64,000 nucleotides of DNA. Origin: Fructilactobacillus carniphilus (GTDB lineage Bacteria > Bacillota > Bacilli > Lactobacillales > Lactobacillaceae). The position numbers and the translations under genes were made by a program. Below are positions 8,530 through 17,992 of the stretch, in pieces. How positions within the stretch are numbered: the stretch's first letter is position 1; each line of letters begins with the position of its first letter. The stretch spans positions 558,001-622,000 of the forward strand of contig NZ_CP097121.1 in NCBI RefSeq assembly GCF_024029675.1, given 5' to 3'. Below the pieces are notes generated by a model. It did not search any database. It had not been told where the DNA came from and saw nothing but the letters and a program-made list of their open reading frames with translations.

Positions 8530-8889
8530 TTAATCCTCGGTAATCCAAGCAGAGATGTCTTCCACCTGTGCATCCGTCCACAATTTTTCCAGGTTGTAAA
8601 ATTCACGGGTTTCTTTTTTAAACACGTGAACAATGACTTCCCCGGCTTCGATTAAAATCCAGTTCGCCTGGTCTTTACCTTCCACGTGACTAATGGAAAT
8701 CTGTTGTTCTTCTAACTTATCGATAATGTTATTAGCAATTGCTTTGACCTGCCGATCAGAATCGGCGTCCATAATGACAAAGTAGCGTCCCATTACACTT
8801 AATTTTTCAATGTTTAAAACGACAATGTCGTGCGCCCGCCGCTCATCGGCAGCCTTCACAACTGTTTCTAAAATGGCTTGATTATTCAT
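8530..8889 (-). CDS. rsfS: Ribosome silencing factor RsfS
   Basis: 119 residues, the normal length. RsfS motifs are present: AADERRAHDIVVLNIEKLS near the start, YFVIMDADSDRQVKAIA, then ILIEAGEVIVHVFKKETREF and YNLEKLWTDA at the C-terminus. It binds L14 on the 50S subunit and blocks subunit joining when nutrients are short. It is placed directly after yqeK, the conserved order. Confidence 0.95.
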   Translation of the reverse strand: MNNQAILETVVKAADERRAHDIVVLNIEKLSVMGRYFVIMDADSDRQVKAIANNIIDKLEEQQISISHVEGKDQANWILIEAGEVIVHVFKKETREFYNLEKLWTDAQVEDISAWITED

Positions 8890-8897
8890 TAATCCTC

Positions 8898-9500
8898 CTA
8901 TTTTTGGCCTGCCGCAATCACATTATAAGCAACAATCGCAGCTGGATAAATGGCTTGTTGGTTGTTCACTAATCGTTTCATCGTTTGGGCGTTTTGGTAA
9001 ACGACCCCGTCCCACAGGTTATGCTGGGTAATTGCTCGAGCTTCATCAACTCCGGTAAAATCACGTTCCGGTTCAATGTAGTCTGCCATGTAGACAATTT
9101 GCGCGTACACGTCCATCACAGGAGCCCCAATGGTATGGTATTTGACGGCCCGCAGAATCCGGTTATCATTAATACCGAGTTCCCGCTGGATCATTAAGTA
9201 ACCCACGTACCCGTGCCAGATTGCCCGCCCATACTTTAAGAGTTCTGGATCCAGGTGGTCCTGCTTAATTAGGGTCGTAAACTCATCTACATCACGCTGT
9301 TTGGCATAATCATGTACCAAACCAGCTAATCCTGCCACCGTCACATCTGCATCATTTTCCTGGGCCAGCTCAATGGCGGTCTGTTCAACGCGCAAACAAT
9401 GCTCGAGCCGGGATTGTTTGAGCTGCTTGCTCATTTTAGCAATGATTTCATCCCGATCAAAAGCCGCATAAGCTTGATAATTTAAATTAACGTGTGCCAT
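8898..9500 (-). CDS. yqeK: YqeK family HD hydrolase (Ap4A hydrolase type)
   Basis: 200 residues. The HD motif set is visible: RLEHCLRVEQTA, LAGLVHDYAKQ, AIWHGYVGYL, and VYMADYIEPERDF near 140. YqeK hydrolyses diadenosine tetraphosphate symmetrically to ADP and needs iron. Its start overlaps the end of nadD by 14 bases, and the nadD-yqeK pair is nearly universal in Firmicutes. Start chosen at ATG (MAHVNLNYQAY). Confidence 0.93.
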   Translation of the reverse strand: MAHVNLNYQAYAAFDRDEIIAKMSKQLKQSRLEHCLRVEQTAIELAQENDADVTVAGLAGLVHDYAKQRDVDEFTTLIKQDHLDPELLKYGRAIWHGYVGYLMIQRELGINDNRILRAVKYHTIGAPVMDVYAQIVYMADYIEPERDFTGVDEARAITQHNLWDGVVYQNAQTMKRLVNNQQAIYPAAIVAYNVIAAGQK

Positions 9501-10065
9501 AAAGTTGATGCTCCTTAATGTAATCTAAAACTAAATCTGGTAATAAATAACGAACAGCTCTTCCTTGACTGAGATTGGTACGAATCAATGACGAAGACAC
9601 CGCAAAAGCCGGCACTTTAATCCATTGGACTGGGTAGGGAGAAACTGCCGTTGTTTCCGGTCGGTTCACCCCCACAAAGGTGACCAGCTGGATTAAATCA
9701 GCAATCCGATACCATTTATCAAGGTAGGCAACCATATCGCCGCCAATGATGAAATAGTATTCCACGTTGGGATGCTGGGTTTGCAGCTCTTTCATCGTAT
9801 CGTAACTATAACTTTTTCCCTGTCGTTCAATTTCTGCTAGCTCCAGGCCAAAGCGTTCATTTTTCTGAATCGCTAATTGTAACATGGCCACCCGATGATG
9901 AGCAGCAATAGCTTCCTTATGATCGACATGCGGTGGCAAAAAGTCCGGAAGAAAGTCCACTCGATCTAACTGCAGTTGAGCTAAAGCCTGCTCTGCAATG
10001 ATTAAATGTCCCTGGTGGACCGGATTAAAGGTCCCCCCGAGTAATCCTACTTTTAATTTTCGCAT
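9487..10065 (-). CDS. nadD: Nicotinate-nucleotide adenylyltransferase
   Basis: 192 residues. The nucleotidyltransferase signature GGTFNPVHQGH (10-20) and the C-terminal SSSLIRTNLSQG motif for ATP handling are both intact, with EYYFIIGGDMVAYLDKWYR between. It makes deamido-NAD from nicotinate mononucleotide and ATP, a required NAD-synthesis step. It lies 9 bases after yhbY in the yqe operon. Confidence 0.96.
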   Translation of the reverse strand: MRKLKVGLLGGTFNPVHQGHLIIAEQALAQLQLDRVDFLPDFLPPHVDHKEAIAAHHRVAMLQLAIQKNERFGLELAEIERQGKSYSYDTMKELQTQHPNVEYYFIIGGDMVAYLDKWYRIADLIQLVTFVGVNRPETTAVSPYPVQWIKVPAFAVSSSLIRTNLSQGRAVRYLLPDLVLDYIKEHQLYGTR

Positions 10066-10074
10066 TGCACAATC

Positions 10075-10386
10075 CTATAGTTGATAAACTCCGTGGGAGA
10101 TATCGCGGCGGTTCGGCTGACTAGATTCATGAAAAAGTAAGACCGTTTTCCCAATCGTTTGGACCACTTGGATGTCGCTGTTGGCCTCAATAAATGCTTT
10201 CACATCTGCCGGAGCAACGTCCGCACTTTGTTGGATGCTGACCTTTACCAATTCTCGCTTATCAACTGCCTGAGCGACTTCTTTCAACCAGACGTCATTG
10301 AGCCCGTTTTTCCCCACCGAAAAAATCGGACGGAGTTGGTTTGCATTGGCCCGTAAAAATCGCTTTTGTTTCCCCGTTAGTTGCAT
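10075..10386 (-). CDS. yhbY: CRM-domain RNA-binding protein YhbY/YqeI
   Basis: 103 residues comprising one CRM domain: LTGKQKRFLRANANQL at the start, then the RNA-binding loop FSVGKNGLND, and VVQTIGKTVLLF near the end. Such proteins associate with pre-50S particles. The order yqeH-yhbY-nadD is the standard one and supports a role in ribosome assembly. Confidence 0.94.
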   Translation of the reverse strand: MQLTGKQKRFLRANANQLRPIFSVGKNGLNDVWLKEVAQAVDKRELVKVSIQQSADVAPADVKAFIEANSDIQVVQTIGKTVLLFHESSQPNRRDISHGVYQL

Positions 10387-10399
10387 AGTTTCTCCTTTA

Positions 10400-11533
10400 C
10401 TAAAACATGGATTTTCTAATTAAGACGGCCACACCCTTTGGCGCCCAACCGGATACGACACTGCCCTTAGGCACGGTAATCCAACCTAATCCTTCAATCA
10501 CTAAATCAGAAGTATCGGTCACTTTAAACTCATGGCGTTGCAGTGGAATCACGTTCTCTGATCCCGCAGGCGGAGTTAGTAATTCTCCCGCGTGCTTTTC
10601 AAAAAACGCGTCAGCATTCTCCAATTTGGTCCGGTGAATCATGAGGTTATTATCAACGTAGACCGTGAACCCCGCTTTGGGTCCGCTCACGTAGTCAAAC
10701 CGTCCTAACGCCCCTAAAAAGAGGGTTTGCTCCGCATTTAACTGGTAAGAACGGGGTTTAATCCGTTTTTGGGGTGAAACGTACTTTAGATCATGACTAT
10801 TTAAGTAATGTGCCATTTGACTGGCATGAATAATCCCGGGCGTATCAATTAAATCATGACCGTTATCCAATGGAATTTTGATCAAATCAAGCGTAGTACC
10901 CGGGAACTTGGACGTGGTGATAACCTGTTCCTCGCCCGAACTTTGACGAATGATTTGGTTAATTAACGTTGATTTACCCACGTTAGTGACTCCAACGACG
11001 TAAACATCTCGATTACGGGCATTTTGATTAATGACTTTTAATAAATCATCAACGGATTGATTGGTCCGGGCTGAAACCAGTTCCACGCCCACCGGACGAA
11101 TTCCGGCCCGATTGACCATTTGCCGTAGCCAATCTTTAACCTTTTTGGGTTTAAATGATGCTGGGAGTAAGTCGACCTTATTGCCCACTACGAGCACCGG
11201 ATTATCACCGACAAAGCGTTGTAAACCGGGAATCAAACTTCCGTTGACGTCAAAAATATCAACCACGTAGACTACCAGTGAATTAGTCGTCCCAATTTGA
11301 CTCAGTAAATTTAAAAATTCATCATCAGAAACGCTCACTGGTTGGATTTCATTGTAATGACGCAACCGAAAACAGCGTTGGCAATACAATTCCCCGGTTT
11401 TCATCCCTTTGGCTAAGGCCCCTTTCGGGGTATAGCCAGGTGCTTCTGGATCCGTGGTTTGAATCTGAGCTCCACAACCGATGCAAAGCAAAGGTTCTGT
11501 TTCAGTTGTCTCTTTTCCTTGGTTTTCATCCAT
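10400..11533 (-). CDS. yqeH: Ribosome biogenesis GTPase YqeH
   Basis: 377 residues. The N-terminal zinc finger has CIGCG near 17-21 and YCQRC near 50-54. The GTPase domain is circularly permuted: the G4 motif NKVDLLP comes before G1 GVTNVGKSTL and G3 DTPG. The C-terminal RNA-binding part follows. YqeH acts in 30S assembly. The start overlaps the yqeG stop by one base, so translation is coupled. Confidence 0.95.
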   Translation of the reverse strand: MDENQGKETTETEPLLCIGCGAQIQTTDPEAPGYTPKGALAKGMKTGELYCQRCFRLRHYNEIQPVSVSDDEFLNLLSQIGTTNSLVVYVVDIFDVNGSLIPGLQRFVGDNPVLVVGNKVDLLPASFKPKKVKDWLRQMVNRAGIRPVGVELVSARTNQSVDDLLKVINQNARNRDVYVVGVTNVGKSTLINQIIRQSSGEEQVITTSKFPGTTLDLIKIPLDNGHDLIDTPGIIHASQMAHYLNSHDLKYVSPQKRIKPRSYQLNAEQTLFLGALGRFDYVSGPKAGFTVYVDNNLMIHRTKLENADAFFEKHAGELLTPPAGSENVIPLQRHEFKVTDTSDLVIEGLGWITVPKGSVVSGWAPKGVAVLIRKSMF

Positions 11534-12057
11534 TAATCAATATCTTCCTTCCACTGTAAGTGATATTTCTTGCGAATTAGCCGGTAGACCAGTTTTTCGA
11601 GCTGCCGATTAATCTTGGTAGGCAATAAATCAGTTTTCACGAGGGGTTTCACCCAAATACTCTTAATCTTACAGTTATTAGCCGCTAATACGTCGGTTAA
11701 TAGTTGGTCACCCACCATCACTACTTCACCCCGATTAAGGTGGTCCTGCTTTAACACCCGTTTAATTCCAACCGGTAGTGGCTTCAGGGCATGGGCCACG
11801 AACGGCAACTGCAGATCAGCAATTGCATGTTTAACTCGGCGCGGATTATTGTTGGAGACCACCACTAACTTGATCCCGGCAGCATGTAAAGACTCCATCC
11901 AATGCCTTAATCTTTTTGTACTGGTTTTATTGTTCCAAGGAATGAGGGTATTATCTAAATCAGCCAAAACGGTTGTAATCCCGTGTCGCTTTAGTTTTTG
12001 GGGGGAAATATGAAACACACTTTCCACCATCCAGGTTGGTTTAAAAACTCTTAACAT
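11533..12057 (-). CDS. yqeG: YqeG family HAD-type phosphatase
   Basis: 174 residues. HAD motif I is DLDNTLIPWN (about 32-41), motif II is VVSNN, and the acidic motif is MVGDQLLTDVLAAN. The family includes the mitochondrial PGP phosphatase-like proteins; the bacterial substrate is not settled. It is the first gene of the yqe block (yqeG to tmcAL, about 5.4 kb with almost no gaps), so the operon promoter should lie in 12058-12130. Only a weak TAAAAT -10 box was seen there. Confidence 0.92.
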   Translation of the reverse strand: MLRVFKPTWMVESVFHISPQKLKRHGITTVLADLDNTLIPWNNKTSTKRLRHWMESLHAAGIKLVVVSNNNPRRVKHAIADLQLPFVAHALKPLPVGIKRVLKQDHLNRGEVVMVGDQLLTDVLAANNCKIKSIWVKPLVKTDLLPTKINRQLEKLVYRLIRKKYHLQWKEDID

Positions 12058-12132
12058 AAAAACCCTCTCTTCTTTGTCGTTTATCCCCTATTTTAAAGCA
12101 TCTGCTGGAGAAATAGTAGCCCTGTAAAAAAC

Positions 12133-12170
12133 AAAAAACTTCCACCAGTCATCACTAGCAGAAGTCTTTT
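12133..12170 (-). terminator. Terminator after rplT
   Basis: Minus-strand hairpin GACTTC-tg-CTAGT-gatg-ACTGG-tg-GAAGTT followed by a T run, just past the L20 gene. Confidence 0.85.
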
Positions 12171-12179
12171 ACGCTTATT

Positions 12180-12533
12180 TTATAAAGCTTTTTTTGCTTC
12201 GGCAACTAAGGCTGCAAAAGCATCAGCATCATTCACAGCCAAGTCAGCCAACATTTTCCGGTTTACGTCAATGTTAGCGGCCTTTAAACCGTGCATTAAT
12301 TTGCTGTAGCTAATGTCGTTCATCCGAGCTGCTGCGTTGATTCGAGTAATCCAAAGTTTCCGGAAGTTACCCTTGTTGTTACGACGATCACGAAAGGCAT
12401 ATTCCCGTGATTTCATTACTTGATCTTTAGCAGTTTTAAAGAGTCGGTGTTTTCCACCGCGGTATCCCTTAGCTAGTTTAAGGACGCGTTTGCGCCGGTT
12501 CCGTGTAGCAGTTCCGCCTTTTACTCGTGGCAT
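12180..12533 (-). CDS. rplT: 50S ribosomal protein L20
   Basis: 117 residues, canonical length. It starts [20 protein letters not shown] and ends with the globular rRNA-binding half ([20 protein letters not shown]). L20 is an early assembly protein and in Firmicutes also binds the operon leader to repress its own operon. It is the last gene of infC-rpmI-rplT. Confidence 0.98.
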   Translation of the reverse strand: MPRVKGGTATRNRRKRVLKLAKGYRGGKHRLFKTAKDQVMKSREYAFRDRRNNKGNFRKLWITRINAAARMNDISYSKLMHGLKAANIDVNRKMLADLAVNDADAFAALVAEAKKAL

Positions 12534-12567
12534 ATTAAAATCCCCCTAGATTAAAATTTAACTTAGT

Positions 12568-12762
12568 TTATTTCTTTAATAATTCAGTGTAGGTCTTAAC
12601 CCAAATGTTGTTTAACATGTGAGTCCCACGTAAGTGACGACGTTGTTTCTTCGTCTTTCCGTGGAAACGGTGACTAGTAAAAGCATGGGCACTCTTTAAC
12701 CCACCCTTAGCAGTTTTCTTAAACCGCTTAGCAACTGCACGGTTTGATTTCATTTTTGGCAT
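12568..12762 (-). CDS. rpmI: 50S ribosomal protein L35
   Basis: 64 residues, Lys/Arg rich. It starts [20 protein letters not shown] and contains [17 protein letters not shown], both typical of L35. It sits between infC and rplT in the conserved three-gene operon, with its own AGGAGG ribosome site. Confidence 0.98.
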   Translation of the reverse strand: MPKMKSNRAVAKRFKKTAKGGLKSAHAFTSHRFHGKTKKQRRHLRGTHMLNNIWVKTYTELLKK

Positions 12763-12796
12763 AACAATTTCCTCCTCTTTGGTTTACAAACGTAAA

Positions 12797-13321
12797 CTAG
12801 TTTTTAGTTTTATTACTTGGTGCAAGCATCAAGAACATACTCCGGCCATCCATTTTAGCTCGTTGCGTAACGGTCGCAATGTCAGATAAAGCGTCAGCCA
12901 TCCGATTTAAGACATCTCGACCAATTTCTTTATGCGTAATGGCCCGACCTTTAAACCGAATTGAAACCCGGACCTTTTCGCCCTTCGTTAAGAACTTTTG
13001 CGCATTCTTCAACTTCGTGTTGAAGTCATTCGTATCAATCGTTGGACTCAACCGAATTTCCTTCACGCTTACCGTTTTTTGCTTCTTACGAGCTTCACGT
13101 TCTTTCTTTTGTCGATTGAACCGGTACTTCCCGTAATCAAGAATTTTAGCAACCGCTGGCTTAGCGTTTGGTGCGACTAAGACTAAGTCCAAGTTCGCAT
13201 CTTCAGCAATTTGCATTGCTTCCGCCTTTGATTTCAACCCAAGTTTGTTTCCTTGATCATCAATAACCATCATTTCACGAGCTTTAATTCCATCGTTGAC
13301 CATTTGATCTCTTTTTGCTAT
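12797..13321 (-). CDS. infC: Translation initiation factor IF-3 (AUA start)
   Basis: IF-3 with N-domain ([21 protein letters not shown]), linker helix ([16 protein letters not shown]) and C-domain ([28 protein letters not shown]). I place the start at AUA, 13319-13321, giving about 174 residues. GGAGG at 13331-13335 is 9 bases before it, while the first in-frame ATG at 13303 has no clear ribosome site. The resulting N-terminus ([11 protein letters not shown]) resembles other lactobacillar IF-3. IF-3 rejects rare start codons, so an AUU/AUA start is the classic autoregulation device for this gene. Confidence 0.93.
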   Translation of the reverse strand: MAKRDQMVNDGIKAREMMVIDDQGNKLGLKSKAEAMQIAEDANLDLVLVAPNAKPAVAKILDYGKYRFNRQKKEREARKKQKTVSVKEIRLSPTIDTNDFNTKLKNAQKFLTKGEKVRVSIRFKGRAITHKEIGRDVLNRMADALSDIATVTQRAKMDGRSMFLMLAPSNKTKN

Positions 13322-13352
13322 GGTGATTCACCTCCAAGTAAATTTCAAAGCA

Positions 13353-13391
13353 GAAAAAAGGCAGGAACTCAACTGAGCTCCCGCCTTTTTC
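13353..13391 (-). promoter_or_regulatory. Leader attenuator of infC-rpmI-rplT (L20 leader type)
   Basis: Minus-strand AAAGGCGGGAGCTC-AGTT-GAGTTCCTGCC followed by a T run is a complete intrinsic terminator, placed 17 bases before the infC ribosome site. A second hairpin, CTATGGGG-TT-CCCCATAG, lies just upstream near 13392-13409. This is the layout of the Firmicute L20 leader, where L20 binding promotes early termination. Confidence 0.8.
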
Positions 13392-13482
13392 TATGGGGAA
13401 CCCCATAGAATTGCATCCGATTAGCCCAGCGACCATTTGTCCCTAAGGCGAGAAGCGGGAAGCCTCTGCTTTTAACCATTTA

Positions 13483-13511
13483 ATCATATCAAGGCTATAA
13501 TTACTTGTCAA
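13483..13511 (-). promoter_or_regulatory. Promoter of the infC operon, inside the thrS 3' end
   Basis: TTGACA (13506-13511) and TATGAT (13483-13488) are separated by 17 bases on the minus strand. The -35 box is formed by the last thrS codons (Val-Asp-Lys). Confidence 0.75.
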
Positions 13512-15477
13512 CCTTTTCTTTTGCTTGATCATCTTTAGTCTCATCACGTGAATAACTAGCGATATCTTTCATGATTTCAACCGTGAAGTCATCCATTGAT
13601 AATTCCCGACTGTCATCTTCTCCGTACTTACGAACTGAGATCGTGTCGTTGTTAACTTCATCGTCACCAACCACAATCGTGTACGGAATTTTATGCGTCT
13701 GCGCATCCCGAATTAAGTAACCCATCTTTTCAGAACGTTCGTCCACTGCCGACCGGATGTGCATGGCTTGCAGTTTTTCGTTGATTTGGCGCGCGTATTG
13801 ACCGTGTTTTTCATCACTAACTGGAATGATCTGCACTTGTTTTGGTGCTAACCAGGTTGGGAAAGCTCCTTTGTACATTTCAATTAGGTAGGCTGTGAAC
13901 CGTTCCATCGTTGAAACTAAACCACGGTGAATCATAACGGGACGGTGTTCTTGACCGTCTTCACCCACGTAGTGTAAATCAAACCGTTCAGGTAGCATGA
14001 AGTCCAGTTGAATCGTTGACAACGTTTCTTCATTACCAAGGGCCGTCTTCGTTTGTACGTCCAGTTTAGGACCGTAGAAGGCTGCTTCCCCTTCGGCTTC
14101 GACGTAGTCTAACCCTAATTCATCCATGGCACCTTTCAACATCGTTTGCGCCTTGTTCCACATTTCGTCATCGTCAAAGTATTTTTCCGTGTTTTCTGGG
14201 TCACGGTAACTAAGCCGGAACGTGTAGTTGTCGATGTCAAAGTCATGGTAAACTTCCATCATTAAGTTCAGGATCTTCTTAAATTCATCTTGGATTTGAT
14301 CCGGAGCAACGAACGTGTGACCATCGTTAAGCGTCATTTCCCGAACCCGTTGTAATCCACTGAGGGCTCCCGATTTTTCGTAACGGTGCATCATTCCTAG
14401 TTCTGCAATCCGGAGTGGTAATTCCCGGTAGGAACGGATGTGGTGGTTGTAAATTTGAATGTGAGAAGGACAGTTCATCGGACGTAATTCCAACATTTCA
14501 TCGTCGTCCATTTTCATTGGTGGGAACATGTCATCACGATAGTGTTCCCAGTGACCAGACTGCTTGTACAGATCCAAGTTAGCAAGGACTGGAGTGTAAA
14601 CGTGTTGATAACCGTTAGCAACTTCCTTGTCGACGATGTAACGTTCAATCGTCCGCCGAATCGTAGCCCCGTTTGGCATCCAATATGGTAATCCCGCTCC
14701 AACCTTTGGATCAACGAAGAACAAGTCCAAGTTATTTCCAATCACCCGGTGATCCCGTTCCCGTGCTTCTTGCCGTTTCTTTAAGTCTGCTTCTAAGTCA
14801 GCAGCTTTGTAAAAGGCCGTTCCGTATAACCGTTGTAGCATGGGGTTAGATGACTTGCCTTCCCAGTAAGCTCCAGCTACGGATAACAGTTTAAAGTGCT
14901 TTAAGTCCTTAAGACTAGGAGCTGCAACAACTTGAGCGTAGACTAATTGACCACCAATTTCATAGAAAGGAACTTCGCCACTATCAAGTTCCTTAATCAA
15001 TTCGGTCTGGTACCGATCACCGCTAACTTCGTTTAAAGCGTCATCCTTGCTTAAGGTTACTCGTTTAACGGAAGCGTTGTCCTTGATGACCCGTTGCATC
15101 TTATCAGCTAAGCCATCTAGTTCATCAGCACTGATTTGACGTTCATCTTTTTCCGTATCAACGTAAAAGCCGTCTTCATCAGCAGCTAAGCGACCCAGTC
15201 GAACTCCGGGAAATTCTCGTTTTACTACTGCTGCCAGTAGTTCAGCTGCACTTTGGCGTAAAACAGTTAAACCAGCTTCTGAATCAGCCGTAATAATTTC
15301 TAACTTCCCACCAGCCGTTAACGGAGCTTGGACGTCCACTAGTTGACCATCAACCTTTCCGGCAATGGTTTTTTTGGCTAAGCTAACTGAGATTGATTTA
15401 GCAATCTCGGCAATCGTAATTCCACTATCAAACGCTTGGTTGCGTCCGTCTGGAAATTCAAACGTAATTTGTGCCAT
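13501..15477 (-). CDS. thrS: Threonyl-tRNA synthetase
   Basis: 658 residues: TGS domain ([13 protein letters not shown]), editing region, class II catalytic core with zinc-ligand Cys in [24 protein letters not shown] (motif 2) and [15 protein letters not shown] (motif 3), then the anticodon-binding domain ([13 protein letters not shown]). I chose ATG at 15477 (MAQITFEF), 7 bases after GGAGG. The open frame runs 36 codons further upstream, but only through the T-box terminator. It charges tRNA-Thr and is controlled by the T-box before it. Confidence 0.97.
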   Translation of the reverse strand: MAQITFEFPDGRNQAFDSGITIAEIAKSISVSLAKKTIAGKVDGQLVDVQAPLTAGGKLEIITADSEAGLTVLRQSAAELLAAVVKREFPGVRLGRLAADEDGFYVDTEKDERQISADELDGLADKMQRVIKDNASVKRVTLSKDDALNEVSGDRYQTELIKELDSGEVPFYEIGGQLVYAQVVAAPSLKDLKHFKLLSVAGAYWEGKSSNPMLQRLYGTAFYKAADLEADLKKRQEARERDHRVIGNNLDLFFVDPKVGAGLPYWMPNGATIRRTIERYIVDKEVANGYQHVYTPVLANLDLYKQSGHWEHYRDDMFPPMKMDDDEMLELRPMNCPSHIQIYNHHIRSYRELPLRIAELGMMHRYEKSGALSGLQRVREMTLNDGHTFVAPDQIQDEFKKILNLMMEVYHDFDIDNYTFRLSYRDPENTEKYFDDDEMWNKAQTMLKGAMDELGLDYVEAEGEAAFYGPKLDVQTKTALGNEETLSTIQLDFMLPERFDLHYVGEDGQEHRPVMIHRGLVSTMERFTAYLIEMYKGAFPTWLAPKQVQIIPVSDEKHGQYARQINEKLQAMHIRSAVDERSEKMGYLIRDAQTHKIPYTIVVGDDEVNNDTISVRKYGEDDSRELSMDDFTVEIMKDIASYSRDETKDDQAKEKVDK

Positions 15478-15489
15478 TTTCATTCCTCC

Positions 15490-15690
15490 TAAATAAAAAG
15501 CCCCCTGGTAAAAATACCAAGGGGCGTCGTCTCGACGCGGTTCCACCCAAATTATCCGAAAATCGGATATCTCTGTTAACCACATTTATTCACATTGTTT
15601 TAAGTAAGGTGGTAAGTTAAACCTGCCAACAAGTAGCTTCCAGAATTGAACTACTCTCTCTGTGAATTTAGGCCTAACCCATATCCTTAT
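15490..15690 (-). promoter_or_regulatory. T-box leader of thrS
   Basis: Minus strand carries the T-box core GGGTGGAACCGCG near 15536-15548. Then comes a terminator, GCCCCTTGGTATTTTTACCA-GGGGGC, with a T run at 15492-15525. A plausible ACC (Thr) specifier is within TTACCACCTTAC near 15607-15618. Confidence 0.9.
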
Positions 15691-15695
15691 CTAGT

Positions 15696-15724
15696 AGTCT
15701 AATCACCAAATGAACCAGTGTCAA
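15696..15724 (-). promoter_or_regulatory. Sigma-A promoter for the thrS leader
   Basis: TTGACA (15719-15724) and TAGACT (15696-15701) spaced 17 bases on the minus strand, directly after dnaI. Confidence 0.78.
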
Positions 15725-15734
15725 GCGCAAGAAC

Positions 15735-16658
15735 TTAATTTCTTAAATTATTGCCATTCAAATAAACCGGACGAGCTAAGAATTTAATTCGTTCCATTAA
15801 TCGTTGCGCCTTGAGTGGCTCTGCTTCATTGCGGGCGGTAACTGCCAAATGTTCCTTGGCTAACTCATCCATAGAGAAGTTAGAAGTGAAAAACGTGGGT
15901 AGTTGATTTTGCATCCGGTATTCCAAGATCACACCCAACACATCATCCCGAATCCAAGCAGACATCGAATCTGCTCCGATATCATCAATAATCAAAACCG
16001 GCATTTTTTTAACTTGATCAACCTTCGATTTAAACGTATTGTCACCAATCGCGTTTTTTAGTTCCACTGCAAACGATGGGAAGTGCACCAACATGGTTTT
16101 GACGCCATGATCAGAGAGCCGGTGCGCCATCGCAGCCATCACAAAGGTTTTTCCCACCCCAAATGGTCCGTATAAATACAACGCCTTTTGGTGTTTCTGC
16201 GAATCCTGTTCATAATTTTCAATGAAGTTAATTAAATCAATAATGACCTCTTCTTGATCGGGAGTCGGCTCATAATCTTCAAAGTTAACCCGTTTGATTT
16301 CAGGGGTCATTCCCACAGTTACAAAGTTATTCTTCATCCGTTGGTTGCGTTGCCGTCGTAAAAAGTCTTTGGTCGGTTGGTAGGCAACCTCGATTAAATG
16401 ATCGTTTACCACTAGTTGCGGCGCATATCCGGGGGCAAAAGTAGTCTGTCCCGCTGCCATTTTCTTTTTCTCATTCACAAATTCATAGAGCTTCGACGCC
16501 GATTTTTGCACCGCTTGGGGAGCCAATTCAGCTTGGTGCTCCCGGACAAATTCCTGCACATCCGGGTCAGCATACACGGATTGCAACAGTTTTTGGTACT
16601 GTTCGGTCAAATGGTGGTTTTGCATGGAAGTTTTCAACCCCTTCCCCACGTTTTTCAT
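15735..16658 (-). CDS. dnaI: Primosomal protein DnaI (helicase loader)
   Basis: 307 residues. The N-terminal helicase-binding part is followed by an AAA+ ATPase: Walker A GPFGVGKT at 164-171, Walker B VLIIDDIG near 221, and sensor region FFTSNFSM. DnaI loads the replicative helicase onto DNA together with DnaB and DnaD in Firmicutes. It follows dnaB by 2 bases, the conserved order. No terminator hairpin was noted before the thrS promoter, so some read-through into the thrS leader is possible. Confidence 0.95.
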   Translation of the reverse strand: MKNVGKGLKTSMQNHHLTEQYQKLLQSVYADPDVQEFVREHQAELAPQAVQKSASKLYEFVNEKKKMAAGQTTFAPGYAPQLVVNDHLIEVAYQPTKDFLRRQRNQRMKNNFVTVGMTPEIKRVNFEDYEPTPDQEEVIIDLINFIENYEQDSQKHQKALYLYGPFGVGKTFVMAAMAHRLSDHGVKTMLVHFPSFAVELKNAIGDNTFKSKVDQVKKMPVLIIDDIGADSMSAWIRDDVLGVILEYRMQNQLPTFFTSNFSMDELAKEHLAVTARNEAEPLKAQRLMERIKFLARPVYLNGNNLRN

Positions 16659-16660
16659 TT

Positions 16661-17992
16661 CTATTCACTCCCCTCTGATTGATTATTCCGTAATTTTGCT
16701 AGTTTTTCTTTAATTAATTTTCGATTAGAGGCCGAAGCCTGCTTCGTCGACCGTTGATGATCAGCTTGATAAGCCCATTCTGGCAAGGTTTCTTTTACCG
16801 TTTGTTGTTTTTGCTTCGTTCGCTTGGTGCGCTGCTTCGTTATTCGTTGTTCACGTTGCTTAATTTCTGTCAGCGCCTGAGCTGCGGTTTGAATGTGACG
16901 CTGAGCCCAGTCATTGGCAATCGTATCTAACAAATTTTTATTCAGTGTCGGATTTTCCCGATCGACCAGCAATAAGTAAATGAGCATGTTGACTACCGCA
17001 CTGGGTAAAACGTTTTGTTCCAACAATTGGCGTAACGATCGCTCTTCGGCAGCTGTCGCATACCCACCTTTTTCTTGTTTGATAGCACTTAAAAAAGGAA
17101 CCGGCGCGGTAGTTTCAGCTACTTGGAGTAGCTCGCGTTCTTGACTAGTAAAACTAACGTTAGCGTTATCAGCATGATTAGTCGTTGTCTGCGGTTCTGG
17201 CTGAGTGGCTGGCGTCGACTGATATTTTCTCGCCATTAGTAACTGAAACTTCTGCTTGTCAAAGCGATTGGTAGTGAGATTAGTAGCTTGTTCAACTACC
17301 CGAGCCATCTCCGTTTCCTCTACTCCATAAAGCTGTTTAGTTACCGCAAACAAAGGCTGATTCTTTTTTACATCCGCTAAATTAACAAACGAACTCTGTA
17401 AGATACTAAGCATTAACTGGAGATCAACGGTGGGCAAATCTGATTTTACCGTGGTTGATTCAGAAATCTGGGACCGCTGCTGAGCTGCTTTGACTAACGG
17501 AGCACCAGTTGTTGGTTGCGTCGCAAAAACCTGCCAAAAGCTGTGGGTCTGATCATCAAAATTGCTTACATCAACCGGAGTCGGTAACAATTGCTGCGTT
17601 AGTTCTACAAATTGATTTTCGCCTACCATTTCCAACAAAAATTGACTTAACGTGTCATTTTCGAAAAAGACCACCGGCGTCAGTGGATCCACCAACCGGT
17701 AATGAAACTGGGTTTGGTCTGTATACACCTGCAATAACCCTGCTCCCTCTAGCTTTAGCCGAGCCTGGTATAGTGCTTCTGCATCAATTTGTAACGTACT
17801 CATCAAACTAAAATGACCCTGAAATTGTTGCGGTTGGTGCCACAGTAAGTTAACCAACGCATATGCATCGTTACCAATCATTGGTAAATACAAACGATCC
17901 AGGCTCATTCGCTGTTCTGTGGTCAATTCATGTGCTCGTAGAACCTGAAACTTACTTTGCGGATCAATTGAATGCTGATTATTTGTCATCAT
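16661..17992 (-). CDS. dnaB: Replication initiation and membrane attachment protein DnaB
   Basis: About 443 residues from the ATG at 17992 (MMTNNQHSID). An N-terminal winged-helix-like region (LTTEQRMSLDRLYLPMIGNDAY) is followed by DDBH-type C-terminal repeats (LRQLLEQNVLPSAVVNMLIYL) and a Lys/Arg-rich tail. This is the Firmicute helicase co-loader, not the helicase. An upstream in-frame start at 18022 would overlap nrdR by 44 bases; I preferred the later one, which overlaps nrdR by 14. Order nrdR-dnaB-dnaI is standard. Confidence 0.93.
   Translation of the reverse strand: MMTNNQHSIDPQSKFQVLRAHELTTEQRMSLDRLYLPMIGNDAYALVNLLWHQPQQFQGHFSLMSTLQIDAEALYQARLKLEGAGLLQVYTDQTQFHYRLVDPLTPVVFFENDTLSQFLLEMVGENQFVELTQQLLPTPVDVSNFDDQTHSFWQVFATQPTTGAPLVKAAQQRSQISESTTVKSDLPTVDLQLMLSILQSSFVNLADVKKNQPLFAVTKQLYGVEETEMARVVEQATNLTTNRFDKQKFQLLMARKYQSTPATQPEPQTTTNHADNANVSFTSQERELLQVAETTAPVPFLSAIKQEKGGYATAAEERSLRQLLEQNVLPSAVVNMLIYLLLVDRENPTLNKNLLDTIANDWAQRHIQTAAQALTEIKQREQRITKQRTKRTKQKQQTVKETLPEWAYQADHQRSTKQASASNRKLIKEKLAKLRNNQSEGSE

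Noticed and set aside
11615..12013. 132-codon plus-strand frame opposite yqeG
   Set aside because: No ribosome site, no recognisable domain, and fully antisense to a conserved gene.
15478..15585. 36-codon N-terminal extension of thrS
   Set aside because: It lies in the T-box antiterminator/terminator. The ATG at 15477 has the correct ribosome site and the normal ThrRS N-terminus.
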